21,521 nt of DNA from an uncultured Massilia sp. (GTDB lineage Bacteria > Pseudomonadota > Gammaproteobacteria > Burkholderiales > Burkholderiaceae): NCBI GenBank assembly GCA_946886065.1, contig CAMPHU010000063.1:1-21521 (forward strand), in the 5' to 3' direction. A program made the translations under genes and the position numbers. Positions 1-7,809 of this stretch are shown piece after piece. A model generated the notes under the pieces. It saw only the letters and a list, made by a program, of their open reading frames with translations, was not told the DNA's origin and did not search any database. Position 1 is the stretch's first letter; each line of letters begins with the position of its first letter.

Positions 1-1116
1 AACGCCGACTTCGGCATGACCGAATTCGTGCAGAAAGTGAACTACCTGCGCGCCGTGCAGGGCGAGCTGACCCGTACCATCCTGTCGATCGAGAACATCC
101 GCGGCGCGCGCGTGCACCTGGCGATTCCGGAGCAGGGCCTGTTCAAGAAAGCGCAGGCCAAGCCCAAGGCGGCCGTCACGCTCACCCTCAAGCCCGGCCA
201 TGAGCTGGCCCCCGAGCAGGTGGCCGGCATCCAGCGCCTGGTGGCCGCCTCGGTCCCGGACATCGTCCCCGCCGACGTTACCGTGATCGACCAGCACGGG
301 GTGGCGCTGACCCGCCAGGCCAGTGCCGACGCCGCCGGCGAGGGCGCTTCCACCCAGCTCGATTCCAAGCGCAGCACCGAGGAATACCTGGCCAGGAAGG
401 TGACCCAGGTGCTCGACCGCACCTTCGGTGCGGGCGAGGCGATCGCCAGCGTCGACGTGCTGCTGAACCTGAACCAGAGCAAGGTCACCACGGAGGAAGT
501 GCTGCCCGCGCACGGCGCCGTCTCGAACGGCTCGCCGACCGGCGTCATGGTCCGCGAGCGCATCAGTTCGCGCGAGCCCGAGTCCGTTCCTGCGGGCGCA
601 TCCGGCAAGACCGGCGGCGGCAACAACAGTTCCGAGTCCGACTACCAGGTGGGCCGCCGCGTCGAGCAGCTGTCGGTGGCGGGCGGCACCTTGCGGCGCA
701 TGACGGTCTCGGTGGTGGTGCGCCAGCCGATGACCGACGAGCAGCGCGACAAGCTGCGCGAAGTGGTGGCGCTGGCGGTCGGCTTCAATGCCGAGCGCGG
801 CGATGCGATCGTGGTCAATTCGATGGACCGGCTGGTCACGCCGGTACCGGCGGCGGATGTGGAAGTGGCCGAAGCAGCCGGCAGCGCCGCGCTGGCGCCT
901 GCGGCGCCGAAGCGCGACGCCGCCTCGGTCGAGGTAGTGATCTGGGTGCTCGCGGCCCTGGCCGCAACGCTGGTGACGGGCCTGCTGGCCCGGCTGTTCG
1001 TCCCGAGGCGGCGCGCCGCCGCGCCGCGCCAGCTCACGGCGGCCGAGCGCGAGCAGATGCTGCTGGAAGTGCGCGCCTGGATCGACACCCCGTCCGTCAA
1101 CCTGGAGAAGCCATGA
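1..1116 (+). CDS. fliF: FliF, flagellar MS-ring protein (5' end missing, cut by window edge)
   Basis: C-terminal 371 residues of FliF, the inner-membrane MS-ring protein that houses the export gate. The frame is open from base 1, so the ATG at 16 is internal. The stretch QKVNYLRAVQGELTRTI followed by RVHLAIPE matches the conserved FliF/SctJ ring-building region. A periplasmic part rich in Gly and Ser follows (about 590-640). The second transmembrane helix is encoded at about 928-1003 and is followed by the basic run PRRR. The cytoplasmic tail is short and ends near REQMLLEVRAWID, in the place where FliF normally binds FliG. The stop overlaps the next start as ATGA. Family assignment is secure; that it is FliF and not SctJ rests on the long periplasmic region and the flagellar neighbours. 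Confidence 0.93.
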   Translation, partial: NADFGMTEFVQKVNYLRAVQGELTRTILSIENIRGARVHLAIPEQGLFKKAQAKPKAAVTLTLKPGHELAPEQVAGIQRLVAASVPDIVPADVTVIDQHGVALTRQASADAAGEGASTQLDSKRSTEEYLARKVTQVLDRTFGAGEAIASVDVLLNLNQSKVTTEEVLPAHGAVSNGSPTGVMVRERISSREPESVPAGASGKTGGGNNSSESDYQVGRRVEQLSVAGGTLRRMTVSVVVRQPMTDEQRDKLREVVALAVGFNAERGDAIVVNSMDRLVTPVPAADVEVAEAAGSAALAPAAPKRDAASVEVVIWVLAALAATLVTGLLARLFVPRRRAAAPRQLTAAEREQMLLEVRAWIDTPSVNLEKP

Positions 1117-1625
1117 GCGGCCACCGCCACGCGGCGCTCGCGCTGTACCGGCTCGGTGCGGCCGACCAGGACCTGATCCTGGCCGAGCTCCCGGACACCG
1201 ACCAGGCCCGCCTGCGCGGCTACCTGGCCGAGCTGGCCGAGCTGGGCTTCGACCACACCCTGCCGCCGCCGCAGGTGCTCTCGCCGGTGGTGCATACGCC
1301 GGCGTCGGCCCGTGAACAGCTGCGCGCCGCGCCGGCCGCGGCCGTCGCCGTGTTGCTGGCGGGCGAACCGCCAGGCCTGGTGGCACAGTTGCTGGGGGGC
1401 GATGCCTGGCCCTGGCAGGACGAACTGCTCGACCTGCTCGAACCGGCGCGGCGCGCCCAGGTGCTGCGCGCGTTTCAAAGCCGCCGGGGACGCGGCGCCC
1501 CGGCCTGCATCGCGGTGCTGGTCGAGGCCATGGCGCCGCGCCTGGCCGTTCGCGCTCCGCCTGCGCCGGCGCTGCGCGCACGGATGTCGCTCTTGTTCGG
1601 CAAGGTGCGCGCATGGACGCGATAA
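1113..1625 (+). CDS. Short FliG-position protein (possible reduced FliG or SctK-like)
   Basis: A 170-residue protein between fliF and fliH, where fliG (or sctK in non-flagellar type III systems) normally sits. FliG is usually about 330 residues, so this is about half size. The opening, with ALYRLGAADQDLILAELP, looks like the FliG N-terminal helical repeat. Around residues 82-125, LLAGEPPGLVAQLL then LLEPARRAQVLRAF resembles the FliG middle (ARM) repeat, but the conserved EHPQ motif reads EPPG. No clear FliG C-terminal torque domain is visible. It starts at the ATGA overlap with fliF and overlaps fliH by 13 bases, so it is embedded in the operon. Position suggests that it links the MS ring to the C-ring-like proteins. 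Its identity is inferred mainly from position and faint similarity. Confidence 0.6.
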   Translation: MSGHRHAALALYRLGAADQDLILAELPDTDQARLRGYLAELAELGFDHTLPPPQVLSPVVHTPASAREQLRAAPAAAVAVLLAGEPPGLVAQLLGGDAWPWQDELLDLLEPARRAQVLRAFQSRRGRGAPACIAVLVEAMAPRLAVRAPPAPALRARMSLLFGKVRAWTR

Positions 1626-2413
1626 TCCGCTCGGCCGCCGTCTCGCAGGTGGCCTTCGAATTGCGCAGGCCGGGACAAGGCCCGGCTGCCGCGCCTGCTG
1701 CACCGGCGCCTGCTCCAGCACCTGCGGCGGCGCCGGCGCCTGCCGCCGCGCCTGCCGTGAAGACGGCCCCTGCGCATGTCCCGGTCAAGCCTGCATCGGC
1801 GCCCGCCGCAGCCCCGGCTCCGGCCCCGGCCCCGGCTCCGGCGCCAGCCGCCGCTGTGCGGTCCGAGGCCGCGATCGAGGAAGCGGTGCGCCTCGAGGTC
1901 CAGGCCGAACTGGCCGAGCTGCGCGCCGAGGCGCAGCGGCGCGGCTACGCCGCCGGCATCGAGAAGGGCGAGGCCGAGGCGCGCCGCCAGCTGCAAACCC
2001 AGATCGAGCGGGTCCAAGGCCTGGCGGCGCAGCTCGCCCAGGCCAGGGCAGCGGTGCTGGAAGACGCCGAAGACGGCGCCGTCGAACTCGCATTCGCGGT
2101 CCTGTGCCGCATCCTCGGCGAACAGGCCGCCTCCCGCCAGGGCGTGCTGGCCATGGTCGAACGCTGCGCGGGCGGCGCCCGCGCGCGCGAACAGGCGACC
2201 GTGCGCCTGCATCCGGACGACTTCGCGCTGCTCGGCCCGGCCACCCCGCACGGGGCGCGCTTCACGCCGGACGCCGACATCGCGCTGGGCGGGTGCATCG
2301 TCGACAGCTCCACCGGTTCGCTCGATGCGCGCCTGGAGACCCAGCTGGCGCGCCTGGCCGAGACGCTCGCCGGCGTGCGCGCTGCCCGCCGGGCTGAGAA
2401 AGGACTGGCCTGA
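1613..2413 (+). CDS. fliH: FliH, negative regulator and stator stalk of the export ATPase
   Basis: A 266-residue FliH/SctL-type protein. It holds the FliI ATPase and tethers it to the C-ring, delivering substrates to the gate. Residues about 24-82 are an almost pure Ala/Pro linker. A helical region follows with RGYAAGIEKGEAEA, the family's glycine-spaced (GxxxG-like) helix. The C-terminal globular part includes VRLHPDDFALL and GGCIVDSSTGSLDARLETQL, typical of the FliH/V-ATPase subunit E-like domain. The start ATG lies inside the end of the preceding gene, and the stop overlaps the fliI start as TGATG. The long AP linker is unusual in length but is common in GC-rich genomes. Confidence 0.9.
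   Translation: MDAIIRSAAVSQVAFELRRPGQGPAAAPAAPAPAPAPAAAPAPAAAPAVKTAPAHVPVKPASAPAAAPAPAPAPAPAPAAAVRSEAAIEEAVRLEVQAELAELRAEAQRRGYAAGIEKGEAEARRQLQTQIERVQGLAAQLAQARAAVLEDAEDGAVELAFAVLCRILGEQAASRQGVLAMVERCAGGARAREQATVRLHPDDFALLGPATPHGARFTPDADIALGGCIVDSSTGSLDARLETQLARLAETLAGVRAARRAEKGLA
1684..1857 (+). repeat. Ala-Pro-coding low-complexity tract in fliH
   Basis: Imperfect tandem repeats of GCC/GCG and CCG/CCC/CCT codons encode an Ala-Pro-rich linker near the FliH N-terminus. The densest parts are about 1690-1760 and 1800-1850. Such tracts vary in length by slippage and usually act as stiff extended spacers. No other role is visible. Confidence 0.75.
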
Positions 2414-3720
2414 TGCAAGCCTACCTCGACGCCCTCGCCAACACCGAGCTGACCCGCCGGCGCGGGCGCGTGACCGGCATCGCCGGCCAGAGCATCGAAG
2501 CGGCCGGGCCGGACGTGACGATCGGCGAGGTGTGCGAGGTCAGCATCGAGGGCGGTACGCCTCTGCTGGCCGAAGCGGTGGGCATGAAGCCGGGGCGCGT
2601 GATCCTGATGCCTTACGGCGAACTGCGCGGCATCGGCGTCGGCAACGAGGTCTGCGCCACCGGCCGCCAGGCCGGCGTGGCGGTCGGCGAGGCCTTGCTG
2701 GGACGCGTGATCGACGCCTTCGGCCAAGCGCTCGACGGCGGCCCGGCGCCGTCCACCTTCTCCATGCGCAAGCTGAGCGCCGATCCGATCAATCCGCTCA
2801 CGCGGCCGCGCATCGACCAGCTGCTCGAGACCGGCGTGCGCGCCATCGACGCTCTGCTGCCGCTCGGGCGCGGGCAGCGCATGGGCATTTTCGCGGGCAG
2901 CGGCGTGGGCAAGAGCACCTTGCTCGGCATGCTGGCGCGCGACGTCCGCGCCGACGTGAACGTGATCGCGCTGATCGGCGAGCGCGGGCGCGAAGTGCGC
3001 GAGTTCGTCGAAAAGCACCTCGGCGAGGACGGCCTGGCGCGCAGCGTGGTGGTGGTGGCAACCTCCGACCAGCCGGCGCTGGCGCGTACCCGCGCCGCGC
3101 ATGCCGCGACCGCCATCGCCGAATCCTTCCGCGACCAGGGCCGGCAGGTGCTGCTGATGATGGATTCGATCACCCGCTTCGCGATGGCGCGCCGCGAAAT
3201 CGGCCTCGCCGCCGGCGAGCCGCCCACCGCGCGCGGCTACACGCCCTCGGTGTTCTCGGATATCCCGGCCCTGTGCGAGCGCTGCGGCACCACCGATTCC
3301 GGCGGCGCCATCACCGCCCTGTACACCGTGCTGGTGGAAGGGGACGATTTCAACGAACCGATTTCCGACATCGTGCGCGCCACGCTCGACGGCCACATCA
3401 TGCTCTCGCGCGAACTGGCCCACGAAGGCCATTTCCCGGCCATCGACGTGCTCCAGAGCGCCAGCCGGCTGGCCTCGGAACTGGCCAGCCAGGCCGACCT
3501 GGCCCTGATGTCCTCGGTGGTCGAACTGATGGCCAGCTACGAGCGCAACCGCCAGATGGTCGACATGGGCGCCTACAAGGCCGGCAGCAACGCCGGCATC
3601 GACCGTGCGATGCAGCTGTTCCCGGCGGTGCGCGCCGTGCTGCGCCAGTCGGTGCTCGAATCGAGCACCCGCCAGGATGCGCTGGCGCGCCTGCGCAGGG
3701 CGATGGGGGCGCCGCGATGA
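2413..3720 (+). CDS. fliI: FliI, flagellum-specific export ATPase
   Basis: A 435-residue AAA-like rotary ATPase of the FliI/SctN family. It forms a hexamer at the cytoplasmic face of the export gate and unloads chaperones from substrates. Walker A is GSGVGKST, with Lys167. The catalytic glutamate lies in GERGREVREF (Glu190). Walker B is VLLMMDSITRF, with Asp251. The family signature around TARGYTPSVFSDIPAL is intact. The N-terminal beta-barrel region (VTGIAGQSIEA) is also present. Length is normal and all catalytic residues are there, so the enzyme should be active. The start overlaps the fliH stop (TGATG) and the stop overlaps the fliJ start (ATGA). Confidence 0.97.
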   Translation: MQAYLDALANTELTRRRGRVTGIAGQSIEAAGPDVTIGEVCEVSIEGGTPLLAEAVGMKPGRVILMPYGELRGIGVGNEVCATGRQAGVAVGEALLGRVIDAFGQALDGGPAPSTFSMRKLSADPINPLTRPRIDQLLETGVRAIDALLPLGRGQRMGIFAGSGVGKSTLLGMLARDVRADVNVIALIGERGREVREFVEKHLGEDGLARSVVVVATSDQPALARTRAAHAATAIAESFRDQGRQVLLMMDSITRFAMARREIGLAAGEPPTARGYTPSVFSDIPALCERCGTTDSGGAITALYTVLVEGDDFNEPISDIVRATLDGHIMLSRELAHEGHFPAIDVLQSASRLASELASQADLALMSSVVELMASYERNRQMVDMGAYKAGSNAGIDRAMQLFPAVRAVLRQSVLESSTRQDALARLRRAMGAPR

Positions 3721-4187
3721 GCCGGGGTGCGCGCTTCCGCTATCCGCTCGAGCCGATCCTGCTCACGCGCCGCTGGGAGCTGGACGGCCTGCTGGCCGAG
3801 CTGGCCGAGCACAACGCGGCGCTGGCGGCGCAGGCGGGGCGTGTCGGCCAGCTGCAGGGCGAGCTGGATGCGGCCGCGGCCGAATTCAAGTCGGTGGCGG
3901 CCTCGCAGGATGGATTGCCGGTGCAGCGTTTCCTGATCCTGTCGCGCTATGTCGGCGACGTCGCGCAGCGCCTGCGCGGCGAGCAGCTGGAACTGGAGCG
4001 GCTGGCCGGGCTGCGCGACGCCATGGCCGAGCGGGCGATGGCGGGCCGGCGCGCGCTGGAGGCGGTCGAGAAGCACCGCGACGAGATGAAAGACAAGTTC
4101 GTGCAGCAGCGCCTGAGTGGCGACTTCAAGGTCGCCGACGATCAATGGAGCACTCTTCAAGCAGGGATGACCAGTGATGCAAGCTAA
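3717..4187 (+). CDS. fliJ: FliJ, export ATPase central stalk / chaperone escort
   Basis: A 156-residue, strongly helical protein following fliI, as in most flagellar operons. FliJ is a coiled-coil protein that sits in the FliI hexamer and contacts FlhA. The start RFRYPLEPILLTRRWELD matches the usual FliJ opening (F.xxPLxxLLxxR). The remainder is a long charged coiled coil ending near QRLSGDFKVADDQW. The ATG at 3717 overlaps the fliI stop. An open frame runs upstream of this start, but it is a shadow of fliH/fliI. Sequence is divergent, as is normal for FliJ; position and coiled coil support the call. Confidence 0.85.
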   Translation: MSRGARFRYPLEPILLTRRWELDGLLAELAEHNAALAAQAGRVGQLQGELDAAAAEFKSVAASQDGLPVQRFLILSRYVGDVAQRLRGEQLELERLAGLRDAMAERAMAGRRALEAVEKHRDEMKDKFVQQRLSGDFKVADDQWSTLQAGMTSDAS

Positions 4188-5031
4188 TTTCGACGCCTGG
4201 GCGGCCGCGGCCGGAGCCCCGGCGTCTCCGATGGAACGCAGGCAGCCCGAAGCCCGCAAGGACCGCTGGATGCAGGAGCTCGAGCGCGCCGCCATGGCCG
4301 AGAGCGCGGCCGCCCGGGCCGCGCCGCGCACTGCCGAGGTCCGGGTCCCCGAGGCATCCGCCGTCCGGGAGGCGGCGCCGGCCCGGGACGGGGCGTCCGT
4401 CACGGCGGCACGGCGCACGGGCGGGGCGCATGGAGGCTCCAGCCACGGCGCCGCGCACTTCGCCGCAGGCACGCGCGTGGCCGCACAGTGGGGCGCCCCG
4501 GCGGCGTCGAGCGCTGCCGCAAGCGCGGCCAACAACAGCATGGCGGCTGCATCGGCGCGGCAGTGGGCCCCCGCGCGCGCCGGCGCCGGCGCGCTCCAGC
4601 CTGCGGCGGCGGCGGCGCCGGCGCTGATGGCGGGCACGCCGGCCGCAGTGCTGCAACTCGGGCCGGCTTCAGCCGCCATGCTCGATGCCGAAGCCGCGCT
4701 CGACGCGCCGCTTCCGGAACGGCCGGCTCCGAACCTGCCGCCGGACGGCGAAGCCTACGCGCGCAGCCAGGCGTGCACGCCGTCCTCGGCCTGGACCAGG
4801 TGGAACAGGCTGCGCGACGCCAGCCTGAGCCAGGCCCAGGCCCGCCGCGTGGCCAGCGCGATGGCCGGTGAACTGGCGCTGGCCGGCTCGCCGCTGGCGG
4901 CGCTGACCGTCAACGGCCGCCGCATCCTGTCGCCCGGCGCAAGCGGCGACCAGCCCGGCCGCCGCGCGGCCGATCTTCCCGGCGAGGCGGCCGTCCCGCC
5001 GCCGCCCCCTGTCGCATTCAAAGGAGCGTAA
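4177..5031 (+). CDS. FliK-position protein (hook-length control candidate)
   Basis: A 284-residue Ala-rich protein between fliJ and flgD, the place of fliK (hook-length ruler and substrate-specificity switch). Most of it (about residues 40-190) is low-complexity Ala/Pro/Gly/Arg, in line with the disordered ruler part of FliK. I could not see the usual FliK C-terminal Flg_hook signature. The C-terminal part instead has a helical stretch with SLSQAQARRVASAM and then LAALTVNGRRIL, ending in a poly-Pro tail. The ATG at 4177 is preferred, though an in-frame GTG lies at 4174; it overlaps fliJ by 11 bases. The call is mostly positional, so the symbol is left empty. Confidence 0.6.
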   Translation: MQANFDAWAAAAGAPASPMERRQPEARKDRWMQELERAAMAESAAARAAPRTAEVRVPEASAVREAAPARDGASVTAARRTGGAHGGSSHGAAHFAAGTRVAAQWGAPAASSAAASAANNSMAAASARQWAPARAGAGALQPAAAAAPALMAGTPAAVLQLGPASAAMLDAEAALDAPLPERPAPNLPPDGEAYARSQACTPSSAWTRWNRLRDASLSQAQARRVASAMAGELALAGSPLAALTVNGRRILSPGASGDQPGRRAADLPGEAAVPPPPPVAFKGA

Positions 5032-5436
5032 ATGTCCATCAGCACCGCCACCGTCGCCGGCTCCGGTTCGGCCGCCCAGTCGAGCAATATCGGCATCCAG
5101 GACTTCCTCAAGATCCTGACCGCGCAGCTCAACAACCAGGATCCGCTGAAGCCGGTCGACAACCAGGAATTCGTGGCCCAGATCGCCCAGTTCGCGACCC
5201 TGGAACAGAGCCGCCAGCTCAACGAGAAGATCGACAACATGCTGCTGATGCAGTCCTCGACCCAGTCGATCGGCCTGCTGGGCAAGACGGTCGACGTCAA
5301 CGTCAACGGCGTCACGCTGTCCGGGCGCGTCAGCGCGCTCGGGCTGGAGTCCGGCCAGCCGCTGCTGACCGTGACGCCGAGCGTCGGCCAGCCCCAGGGC
5401 GGCATCACGCTGTCCCAGGTCATTAACATTCGCTAA
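5032..5436 (+). CDS. flgD: FlgD, hook-capping / hook assembly scaffold protein
   Basis: A 134-residue FlgD, the cap that lets hook subunits polymerise and is then discarded. The N-terminal signature is clear: DFLKILTAQLNNQDPLKPVD followed by EFVAQIAQFATLEQ. The C-terminal half (GKTVDVNVNGVTLSGRVSAL) is a short Tudor-like beta domain. The Ig-like insert found in the enterobacterial protein of about 230 residues is absent; short FlgDs of this size occur in Bacillus. A good ribosome-binding site, AAGGAG at 5021-5026, precedes the ATG, which directly follows the previous stop codon. Confidence 0.95.
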   Translation: MSISTATVAGSGSAAQSSNIGIQDFLKILTAQLNNQDPLKPVDNQEFVAQIAQFATLEQSRQLNEKIDNMLLMQSSTQSIGLLGKTVDVNVNGVTLSGRVSALGLESGQPLLTVTPSVGQPQGGITLSQVINIR

Positions 5437-5445
5437 GGAGGCGCC

Positions 5446-6624
5446 ATGTTCGATGCGATCCAGATCGGCACCACCGGCCTGCTCAACCACGCCAAGGGCC
5501 TGCGCACGGTCGGCAACAACCTGGCCAACGTCAACACCCCCGGTTTCAAGAGCGGGCAACTGGCCTTCACCGACCTGTTCGACCAGGCCGGCGCCGGCCG
5601 CCAGGGCGGCGCCGCGCTCCCGGGCGGCACCGGCAACGGGCTCGCGACGCTCGGCGCCCAGGTCAATTTCAAGGCGGGCCTGGACGCCAGCACCGGCAGC
5701 CCGCTCGACCTGAACATCGACGGCAACGGCTTCTACGCCATCGAGCGCGACGGCGAGATCCTGTACACCCGCGCGGGTAATTTCCATTTCGACGAGAAGG
5801 GCATCCTGGTCAATGCCGCCGGCGAGCATGTCAAGGCGCTGGTTGGCGGCCAGCTCGCCGACGTGAACATCGACAGCCTGGGCCGCAGCCTGCCGAAGGC
5901 CACGACCAAGGTCGCCTTCCGCGGCAACCTGACCTCGGCCGTGACCACGCCGCCGATCAACGCTTCGCTGCGCAGCGTCGCGGTGTACGACGCCGAAGGC
6001 GTAAACCGTCCGATCAACCTCTCGTTCAAGAATACCGGCGGCGGCGCATTCGAAGTCACCGTCACCGACCAGGCAGGCGCGACCCTGAGCACCGGCACGA
6101 TCAGGTTTGCCGGCGGCGTGCCGGTGAAGGACGCCGACGCCTTCACTTTCTCGTACGCGCCGGCCGGCGTCACGCCCTTCGACGTGCGCCTCGATTTCAC
6201 CACCAACGTGAGCTCGCTCGCGGACCAGACCACGCTGAGCATGGCGTCCCAGGACGGCTACGCCCCCGGAGTCAGGACCGACCAGTCGATCAACAGCGAC
6301 GGCGTGGTCAAGCTGTACTACTCGAACGGCCAGACCGCCGACGGCCCGCGCCTGGCGCTGGCCGATTTCCGCAGCGCGTCCGAGCTGGAGCAGCAGAACG
6401 GCAGCGCATTCGCCCTCAAGCGCGGCGGCGAGGTCACCTACGGCCATGCCGGCGAGGCGGCCTTCGGGAGCCTGCGCGCGGGCCACCTGGAAGGCTCGAA
6501 CGTCGACCTGGCCGAAGAGTTCGGCAACCTGATCCTGATGCAGCGCGGCTACCAGGCCAGCTCGCACGTGATCAGCACGGCCAACGACATGATCCAGCAA
6601 TTGTTCGAAATGAAGAGCCGCTGA
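5446..6624 (+). CDS. flgE: FlgE, flagellar hook protein
   Basis: A 392-residue hook protein, exported through the gate and polymerised under FlgD. The N-terminus carries the rod/hook signature GNNLANVNTPGFKSG. The middle has the FlgE-type beta domains (for example DLNIDGNGFYAIERDGEILY). The C-terminus SNVDLAEEFGNLILMQRGYQ with a final coiled-coil helix is the axial-protein D0 region. Length is typical of FlgE. A very strong ribosome-binding site, TAAGGAGG at 5434-5441, overlaps the flgD stop and suggests high expression. A true hook gene argues that the apparatus builds at least a hook-like extension. Confidence 0.95.
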   Translation: MFDAIQIGTTGLLNHAKGLRTVGNNLANVNTPGFKSGQLAFTDLFDQAGAGRQGGAALPGGTGNGLATLGAQVNFKAGLDASTGSPLDLNIDGNGFYAIERDGEILYTRAGNFHFDEKGILVNAAGEHVKALVGGQLADVNIDSLGRSLPKATTKVAFRGNLTSAVTTPPINASLRSVAVYDAEGVNRPINLSFKNTGGGAFEVTVTDQAGATLSTGTIRFAGGVPVKDADAFTFSYAPAGVTPFDVRLDFTTNVSSLADQTTLSMASQDGYAPGVRTDQSINSDGVVKLYYSNGQTADGPRLALADFRSASELEQQNGSAFALKRGGEVTYGHAGEAAFGSLRAGHLEGSNVDLAEEFGNLILMQRGYQASSHVISTANDMIQQLFEMKSR

Positions 6625-7424
6625 TGCCGATCCGTGATTTCCGCTTGTTGGGAGCCTCGGCGCTGGACTCGGTGCGCGTCCAGGCGGCCGCCGCCGTGGC
6701 CGCCTGGGCCGCCGACTGGGGCCTGGGCCCCGAGACCTGGGAAGTGCGCTGCGCACGTCCCGAGGCCGACCTGGCCGGCGTGGCCTGGGACGGCGCCTGG
6801 CAGGTCGGCGCGCGCCAGCTCTGGCTGGCTTGCCCGGATAGCTTGTCGCCCGCGCTGCAGCTGGCCATGTTCGGCCGCGGGTTCGGCCTCGAGTTCGGCC
6901 GCGAGTTCGGCCATGCCGGTGTCGAGCCGCGCCTGGCGCCGCTGGCAGCCGGACGCGCCCGCGATGCGCTCGGCGCGGCCCTGGCGGCTGCCTTGTTGGG
7001 CGAGGAGGGCGGCCAGCCGCCCGGTCCCGGCGTGGCCGGGCAGCCGGCGCCTCACCTGCTCGCGCGCGGCGCCGGCACGCTATGCGTCACGCTCGCCATC
7101 GGCGGCGCCGAGTGCCGCATCCTGCTCGACAGCGCGAGTGTGACCCTGCTGGCGCCGGGGGCATGGAAGGCGCAGCCGGCGCTGGCGCCGTTCAGGCTGT
7201 TCAAGGCGCTCGGAGCGACCCCGGTCCGCCTGCCGGTCCGGCTCGGCCAGGCCGAGCTGGGACTGAGCGCCCTGATGAGCGTCGCGGTGGGCGACGTGAT
7301 CCGCCTCGAGCGCGCGGCCGACGCACCGGTCGAGGTGCTGGCTCCCGGGGGCGGCGCATTCCTGCGCGGCTACCCCGGCCAACTGGATGGGATGGTTGCG
7401 GTCGAACTCGACGGCCGCCATTGA
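6624..7424 (+). CDS. Short FliM/SctQ-like C-ring protein with SpoA domain
   Basis: A 266-residue protein in the fliM slot, ahead of fliN. The C-terminal 75 residues form a SpoA (FliM/FliN/SctQ) domain: LPVRLGQAELGLSALMSVAV, then GDVIRLERAADAPVEVL. The N-terminal part is Ala/Trp/Gly-rich and lacks the CheY-binding start motif of FliM. I do not see the FliG-binding GGXG motif of the FliM middle domain. FliM is usually about 330 residues, so this protein looks closer to SctQ/SpaO of type III injectisomes. It likely forms the cytoplasmic sorting platform or a reduced C-ring with FliN. The start overlaps the flgE stop as TGATG. SpoA membership is solid; the subfamily is uncertain. Confidence 0.75.
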   Translation: MPIRDFRLLGASALDSVRVQAAAAVAAWAADWGLGPETWEVRCARPEADLAGVAWDGAWQVGARQLWLACPDSLSPALQLAMFGRGFGLEFGREFGHAGVEPRLAPLAAGRARDALGAALAAALLGEEGGQPPGPGVAGQPAPHLLARGAGTLCVTLAIGGAECRILLDSASVTLLAPGAWKAQPALAPFRLFKALGATPVRLPVRLGQAELGLSALMSVAVGDVIRLERAADAPVEVLAPGGGAFLRGYPGQLDGMVAVELDGRH

Positions 7425-7458
7425 TTTTTCGTAGATCGGCTTTTTTGGAAGAGTATTC

Positions 7459-7809
7459 ATGAGCAGTGCACACAACACGAACGCCGACGCCGGCAGCCTG
7501 GTCCAGACCCAGCCCGTCGCCTTGCCCGAACTGCAGCCGCGCCAGCCCGCCGGCCCGGAGCTGGTGGGCGCCCACGCCGGCCTGCTCGACAGCGTCAAGG
7601 TCAGCCTCTCGGTCATGCTGGGCGAGGCCCACGTGACCCTGGGCGAACTGATGAGCCTGAAGGAAGCGGCGGTCTTGAAGGTCGACCGCATGGTCGATGC
7701 CCCGGTCGACGTGGTCATCAACGGCAACGTGGTCGCGCGCGGCCAGCTGGTCGTGGTGGACGATAATTTCGGCGTGCGCGTAACCGAGATCGCAGCGAGA
7801 CTGGATTGA
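7459..7809 (+). CDS. fliN: FliN, C-ring / sorting-platform protein
   Basis: A 116-residue FliN. The C-terminal SpoA domain is complete: KVSLSVMLGEAHVTLGELM, then KVDRMVDAPVDVVINGNVVA and a VVVDDNFGVRVTEI ending, all as in FliN. The first 45 residues are a Pro/Gln-rich linker. FliN forms the base of the C-ring and docks FliH to bring the ATPase to the gate. A 34-base, T-rich gap separates it from the fliM-like gene. The ribosome-binding site GGAAGAG at 7447-7453 lies 5 bases before the ATG. Confidence 0.95.
   Translation: MSSAHNTNADAGSLVQTQPVALPELQPRQPAGPELVGAHAGLLDSVKVSLSVMLGEAHVTLGELMSLKEAAVLKVDRMVDAPVDVVINGNVVARGQLVVVDDNFGVRVTEIAARLD

Noticed and set aside
1776..3716. Long + strand open frame running into fliJ from upstream
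   Set aside because: Its translation is Arg/Ala/Pro-rich noise across fliH and fliI, which have strong family motifs in other frames. Only the part from 3717 is real (fliJ).
4669..6756. Minus-strand open frame of 695 codons opposite flgD and flgE
   Set aside because: It is a shadow of well-supported + strand genes in high-GC DNA, with no recognisable motif.
7425..7458. T-rich gap before fliN considered as a terminator or promoter
   Set aside because: There is no stem before the T run and no convincing -35/-10 pair. It mainly provides the fliN ribosome-binding site.
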